Source of the DNA: Physcomitrium patens
Taxonomy: Eukaryota; Streptophyta; Bryopsida; Funariales; Funariaceae
Assembly (NCBI RefSeq): GCF_000002425.4
Contig: NC_037267.1
Span: 7,639,396-7,703,395, forward strand
Length of the DNA stretch: 64,000 nucleotides
Reading direction: 5' to 3'
The translations under genes and the position numbers were made by a program. The notes below the pieces were generated by a model. The model did not search any database and was not told the origin of the DNA. It worked only from the letters and a program-made list of their open reading frames with translations. Positions 59,130-64,000 of this stretch are shown in pieces (position 1 is the stretch's first letter; each line of letters opens with the position of its first letter).

Positions 59130-59400
59130 TATTTGTAAGATTCTTTACTAGCTCTCACGTACATTCACTAAATCATATCCACGCCAATAGACAAGATATT
59201 CCAATTTATTTTGGCACCGCCTTGAATCTAAGACTTCTTCCACTTCAAACTCTTCATTATTGTCCACTTCTATGGGAGGAAGTAGAGCTTGTCTTCTTTT
59301 TGGTACGTCCACTATCTAGTATGATTCAAGAAGAGACACGTAGAATACTAGATGGATTTTCATTGATTTTGGTAGGTATAAATGATATGCAACTGGATTA
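59130..59400 (-). pseudogene. Element E chromodomain remnant
   Basis: Sense reading gives KRRQALLPPIEVDNNEEFEV and EVLDSRRCQNKLEYLVYW with a frameshift and stop afterwards. Colinear with the chromodomain of C. Confidence 0.82.
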
Positions 59401-59599
59401 ATTTGTGCAGAAATAAAAAATGGTCCAAGCCTTCGATAGTCCAACTTGTCACAAGGACAAGTGGTCTTGATATTGCGACAAAGTAACCATATCTTATCAT
59501 CTATATGGAATGGTGGTTGTTCCTTTCGATAGTCATCCGTATTGACCTTTAGTTGCTCTTGAGCTTTTTTTAACTATGCCTTCATCGTTGCATGTAGCT

Positions 59600-60515
59600 C
59601 TGACAAGTGAATTGTCAAATCTTTTGCAACAAGATTATCAACTTTTAAAAAGTTTAAAGTATCAAGTCATAGGTGATAACCATAATTAGTTAAGAAAGGT
59701 GTTTGTTTTGTAGAAGAATGTACCATGTTATTATAAGCAAACTCTACCAATGGCAAAAGAGTTGTCCAATCATCTTGTTGGTAGTTAATGGTGAATCTTA
59801 AATACTGCTCCAAAACTTGATTAACATGCTCTTTTTGTCCATCAATTTGAAGATGGAATATCAAAGTTAGTTTTATATCCACTTTTAGAATCTTAAAAAG
59901 AGTCCGCCAAAATCTTGATACGAATTGAATTCTCCTATCTGATATAATATCCTTGGATAATCCATGATAGAAATAGATATTTTTAAGAAAGAGCTTAGGT
60001 GTTTCTTTACTTGTGATAGATTTTGTACATGGTGAACAATCTACTATCACGAATATAGAGTCATAAGAACCTGAGATTAGAAGATCCATGATGAAATCCA
60101 TAGAAACATAAGACTATGGTTGTTCTGGAATGGGTAATGGCTGAAGAAGTCCGTAAGATCAATTATAAGGAGTTTTTGATCTCGAGCAAACATCACAAGA
60201 TTGTACAAAATCTTTGATTGCTTTCTACATTTGAGGCCACCAAAAGTCTCTGGATATTAGTTCCAAAGTTTTATTATATCCAAAATATCCTATTGCTAGA
60301 AAGTCATGACGAGCTTGAAGAACACGTAATTGAGCTTCACCTTCTGGAATATATAGACATCCCTCAAAATATAGTAGATTCTTCTTGAATTCAAACTTGG
60401 AAGTATCATGAGACTTTGAAGGATTTCTCTTAATATCACGAATAAGAGGATCAAAAGATATACTTGACTGAACTTGCTTAATGAAAGTTGAATCAATAGT
60501 TAGTGTTGATTTCAT
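59600..60515 (-). pseudogene. Element E integrase
   Basis: Zinc-binding part RHDFLAIGYFGYNKTLELI with Tyr for the second His, as in C. Catalytic core 60101-59667 with MDFIMDLLISGSYDS, a second Asp in DIISDRRIQF, and Glu retained in QKEHVNQ. A short deletion is seen after FVIVDCS. Stops occur between the pieces. Confidence 0.88.
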
Positions 60516-60659
60516 TGCTCAAAGATGAAGATGCTCTGACTTCAAGAGAATTGTCCATTGTTGATTAAAAGTAGTATCTCCTTTCTTTGATATAAGGTAA
60601 GATCATCTAGAGAGTGCATCTGACAAACCTTGTTATTTTCTTGGTGGATAAGTGATCTT

Positions 60660-61080
60660 GAATTCGAATCTTAACGAAGACATACTCTAATGGGCTTGGT
60701 GACGATTCAAAACATGTGCTGGCATAAAATATTCAAGGTTCTTATGATCCGTATACATTGTGCATGGGCTAGAAGCACCTTCTAGATAATTGCACCATTC
60801 TTAAAACGAGTCCATGATTGCAAGAAGTTCTTTGTTGTGGATCTCGTAGTTCATCTTGGTTGTTAAAAATTTTTTAGAATGAAAAGTTATTAAATGAAGT
60901 TTATCATCTATTCCCATTTGTAACAATATAGCACCCAAAGCAAAGTCTAATGCGTCTGTTTCCATAAAAAATGGCTTAGAAAAATCGACGCAATACAAGA
61001 TTGGTGTAAAAACAAAGGGTGTCTTCAAAGCTTCAAATGCTACTTCAGCTTCTTGATTCCATTAAAATTTGTCTTTACAA
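60660..61080 (-). pseudogene. Element E RNase H
   Basis: FTPILYCVDFSKPFFMETDA, DFALGAILLQMG and MNYEIHNKELLAIMDSF at 61028-60801, then a stop and YLEGASSP. Confidence 0.87.
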
Positions 61081-61189
61081 GTCAAACATGTAAGTGGAGC
61101 TACAACTTTAGAAAAGTCTTTGATGAAGATCTGATAGTAGTTGGCAAATCCCAAAAATCATTAGACATCTTTTGTCGTTATTGGGATCT

Positions 61190-62070
61190 TTCAATCCATA
61201 ATAGCTTGAACTTTCTTAGGATCCATCATAAGTCCATCATTTGAAATGATGTATCCTAAGAAATCAACTTGAGTAGTATGAAATACACACTTTTTTATCT
61301 TGGCATAGAATCCCGCATCTCTTAGTTTTTGTAATACATGACGAACATGAAATTTATATTCTTCTATATTATTAGAATAGATTAAGATTTTGTTTAGATA
61401 ACAGACAACAAAATCATCTAAAAGCTCCCGAAAGATATCATTTATTAGATGTTGGAATACTGTTGATGCATTCGTAAGTCCAAAGACATGACGTTGTATT
61501 CGAAATGTCCATACCTTGTTTGAAACGCAGTCTTCCATTCATCTCCTTCTTTGATGCATACCAGATTGTATGCTCTTTATAGATCTATTTTTGTATAGAT
61601 CTTAGCTTGATTCAATTGATCAAGGAGTCCAAATATCAAAGGTAGCGGGTACTTATTTTTTATAGTGATTTTGTTGAGTCCTCGATAATCAACACACATC
61701 CGCAATGATTCATCTTTTTTCTTCATAAATAAAATTGGAGCTCATGTTGGAGATTTGGAATGGCGTATGAAATTCTTGGCCAGATTCTCTTCAATATACT
61801 CCTTAAGTTTAGCCAACTCATTTTAAGGTAAATTATAGATTGGTCCAAATGGCGGTTGTGCTCCTTCTTGAAGGTCAATTGAACAGTCATAGGAACGATA
61901 TTCCAAAAGAGTATCCAAATTCTTTTTCTCAAATACATCTTGAAAATCTTGATATTGGCTTGAAATGCCACTTGAAGTCTTTCCTCTAGTAGAAATAGTT
62001 GTCGCATCAATGACACAAGGTGATCCTTCTTTTGCAGCATACAAGAGAGCTCTTGTACCTACAAATATAG
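61190..62070 (-). pseudogene. Element E reverse transcriptase and linker
   Basis: [20 protein letters not shown], then YLNKILIYS in place of YLDDILIYS (both catalytic Asp changed), [15 protein letters not shown] followed by TGA. Linker at 62044-61823 with SSGISSQYQDFQDVFEKKN. A frameshift lies before the GLTNA motif. Confidence 0.88.
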
Positions 62071-62197
62071 GTTTAATTATACTAGACTTATGACTTTTTA
62101 CTTAATTGACTATGCTCTTAGTTATACTTTAAAAAAAGTTAAGACTATGAGAAGTCCAATCTATTTTAGGGTTATATTTTTCTAGCCATGATAAACC

Positions 62198-62521
62198 TTA
62201 AATGACTAGATTAAGAGGAGATTTAATGATATTAAATATTACAAAGCTACTATGACCATTAGTTGTTATTTCTATAGGAAGGGTTTGATGAATAACATCT
62301 CTTGAAGACAACGGATGACCATCTATGACTTCTACATGAACAGGTTTAGTTTTCTTCACTAAAAATATGCTATGTCTTTTAGCAAATTCTTCAGCTAAGA
62401 AACATGTTGAGGCTCCTGAATCTAGTAAGGCAGAGGCTTTGTGATGTTTAGGTCCTAGAATAATATTTATCGTAAAACAAGGAGAGGATTCTGAGGAGAG
62501 AATAGGACCTTTACTAAGCAT
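62198..62521 (-). pseudogene. Element E aspartic protease
   Basis: Open 107 codons: HHKASALLDSGASTCFLAEE with the DSG active site, KPVHVEVIDGHPLSS, FNIIKSPLNLVI. The best-preserved protease in the window. Confidence 0.9.
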
Positions 62522-62619
62522 TGTACAAGGTTTCAGCCACTATTGTAGCTCGACAAATTTATTTTCTGACATGCTATCTTCTTTGATTATTGTACTCCTC
62601 ATTTTATGGTTGTGTCGCT

Positions 62620-63531
62620 TCTTTGGATAATATTGAGCAATGTGCTTAGATTCTCCACAATACAAGCACAATCCCTCTTAACGACGACGAGTCTTTTCTT
62701 GCTCAGTAAGAGGTTTGAAACGTACTGCATCAATTTTTATATTCTTTATTTTCAAATGTATGTGTTGAAGAGATGTTGGTATTGCCATTGAATTATAGTA
62801 ACGTTGAGGTCCACTTGTACAATTCTCAGATCGAAATTTGAAAAGATAATTATTGCACTTCATAGCAAAGTCAATTGCTTGACTCAATGTTTGAGGATCA
62901 AGTAAGTTGAGCATTAATTTTTTTTACTTCATATTATAATTCTATAGAAAAATTGGCTAATAAGTGCAACATCATCCCACTTGATATCAATTGCAAGTTG
63001 TCAAAATTGTCAAGCATACAACGTTACTGATCGATTGCCTTGTTGCAAAATACAGATCTTATTGGTTACAACACGAATTGCATCATATTTTCCATACATG
63101 GATCAAAACTCCACCAAAAAAGCCTCTATATTATCCAATATTAAACCTTGTCGTTCAAAAAAAGATAAAAATCATGATAATGTTGAACTTAAAAGAAGCA
63201 TATCAATGAATCTAACTTGCGATCCTGAAGTTGGATAGCTTTGGGATTGAAGTTCAATCACAAGTTATACTTGATTGATAAATCCTCTAAACTTTGATCT
63301 AGTGCCATCAAACTTCTCGGATAAGGTAATTCTTGATTCTCTAACATTGGAAGGGCATTCTACCATAAGAGAAGGAACATGATTTGGTGCAGATTTTGAA
63401 GCAGCTCCAATCATTTCTATATCTTTACTTCCTACCAATCTTGTTGTTCCTTGTGGTGGTAAATTGATTTGATGCATCGCAAGCATTAACTCCCTCAATT
63501 GCTCTTGTATTTATGCCATTACACTCTTCAT
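62620..63531 (-). pseudogene. Element E gag with zinc knuckle
   Basis: MKSVMA then TAA, LRELMLAMHQINLPPQ, TLSEKFDGTRSKFRGFINQV and LLDPQTLSQAIDFAMKCNN, with a knuckle region at about 62620-62690. It shares the TAA after MKSVMA and the QF*QL stop with element C. Confidence 0.87.
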
Positions 63532-63748
63532 TTCAGCAAGTTTTGCTATGATAACACTCAAAAAAGAGAAGATGTCTAATAGCACTAAAGATAAATAGAA
63601 GAGAGGACTTGAAAACAAAAAAAATACTAAGGACAATATCAGTTTAAAAGACGGTAGTCTGCAACTTCTAATATATTTATGTCTTATCAAGAGAAAGAGA
63701 TAATCCATTCTTAATCAAGATTAGACAATGCTCTGATATTGTAAGTGT

Positions 63749-63761
63749 ACTCTTATTAATT
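63749..63761 (-). promoter_or_regulatory. Gypsy primer-binding site of element E, self-priming candidate
   Basis: Sense AATTAATAAGAGT directly inside the 5' LTR. The LTR contains, on the opposite sense, TTGATAAGAGT at 63933-63943; pairing is 10 of 11, the mismatch being one G to A change. Confidence 0.55.
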
Positions 63762-64000
63762 TGTCAAGGACAAGAATATGATAAAAAAAATAAACAAGTG
63801 AGACTTCTTTCAAAAAAAGATGACAAAATAGAAATAACTTGATATGTATATTAAAAAAGAAACTGGAATGGCTATTGCCAAAAGCCAAGAAAATTAGAGA
63901 CCAGTGAAATTAGATTGGAAGCAAGAAAAGAGTTGATAAGAGTGAAGAAGGCTTCACTCTTGTTTCTATATATACTATTTAACTAGGGACTATGTGGCAA
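63762..64000 (-). repeat. Gypsy LTR, 5' LTR of element E (cut by window end)
   Basis: TGTCAAGGACAAGAATATG onward, colinear with 57972-58210. Confidence 0.92.

Larger units (their letters stand above)
57972..64000 (-). mobile_element. Gypsy chromovirus E, incomplete at the right edge of the window
   Basis: Minus-strand element with 3' LTR 57972-58528, the full internal region 58529-63761 and the first 239 bases of its 5' LTR (63762 onward). Same domain order as C, with stops and frameshifts. Several nonsense codons coincide with those in C. Confidence 0.92.

Noticed and set aside
1-64000. CRISPR array, bacterial operon signals, tRNA or rRNA genes
   Set aside because: None seen; introns and LTR retrotransposons show a plant nuclear sequence, so ribosome-binding-site and operon logic does not apply.

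Overview
The window looks like nuclear DNA of a land plant, most likely a bryophyte such as a moss. The reasons are intron-containing genes with plant-type splice sites, a CNGC2/CNGC4-type (group IVb) cyclic nucleotide-gated channel, a germin-like fragment, Ty1/copia elements and chromodomain Ty3/gypsy elements (chromoviruses), and very AT-rich intergenic DNA with long (TA)n and poly-A/T tracts. The moss assignment is inference from repeat style and from the chromovirus type; no marker gene fixes the species.

Layout. 1-7.3 kb is AT-rich and gene-free except for a 293-bp hairpin (MITE-like) at 2791-3083 and, next to it, a broken germin-like gene fragment lying between two arms of a diverged inverted repeat (about 3150-5010), which suggests transposon capture. 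7.3-12.1 kb is an island of ordinary base composition with one minus-strand gene of at least six exons (9582-11744), a conserved-looking, probably plastid-targeted protein I cannot name. 13073-16397 is a young copia element with identical 286-bp LTRs and a TGCCA target duplication. Its gag is open but most of integrase and reverse transcriptase is deleted, and its primer site pairs with the anticodon arm of initiator tRNA-Met. 17.3-20.8 kb holds the channel gene (8 coding exons, about 718 aa) plus a small ORF just downstream. 20.8-23.2 kb is ordinary intergenic DNA.

From about 23.3 kb to the end the window is nested transposon. A decayed copia copy (about 23.6-25.9 kb) is followed by an old minus-strand gypsy element A whose two LTRs are 24.9 kb apart (25925-50785). 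It was split by two further full elements of the same family, B (33446-40769) and C (40812-47200), by a solo LTR (47594-49057), and by an insertion made of ~187-bp tandem units that is itself split by a 2.16-kb solo LTR (29659-31821). B was split by a 1.23-kb solo LTR. To the right lie inverted copies of one long LTR family with a large AAATCCTAATC-type minisatellite, a reverse-oriented gypsy fragment, and a fourth gypsy element E running off the right edge.

The most interesting signal is in the gypsy family. No tRNA-type primer site adjoins the 5' LTR. Instead the first 13 bases after it are complementary to a stretch of the LTR about 31 nt downstream of a TATA box, where the transcript should start. 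That is the layout of Tf1-type self-priming. Independent copies also share the same nonsense codons, suggesting that defective templates were mobilised in trans.

Coordinates of spliced exons and LTR ends were read by eye; exact exon starts of the first exons and the ends of the oldest repeats are uncertain.
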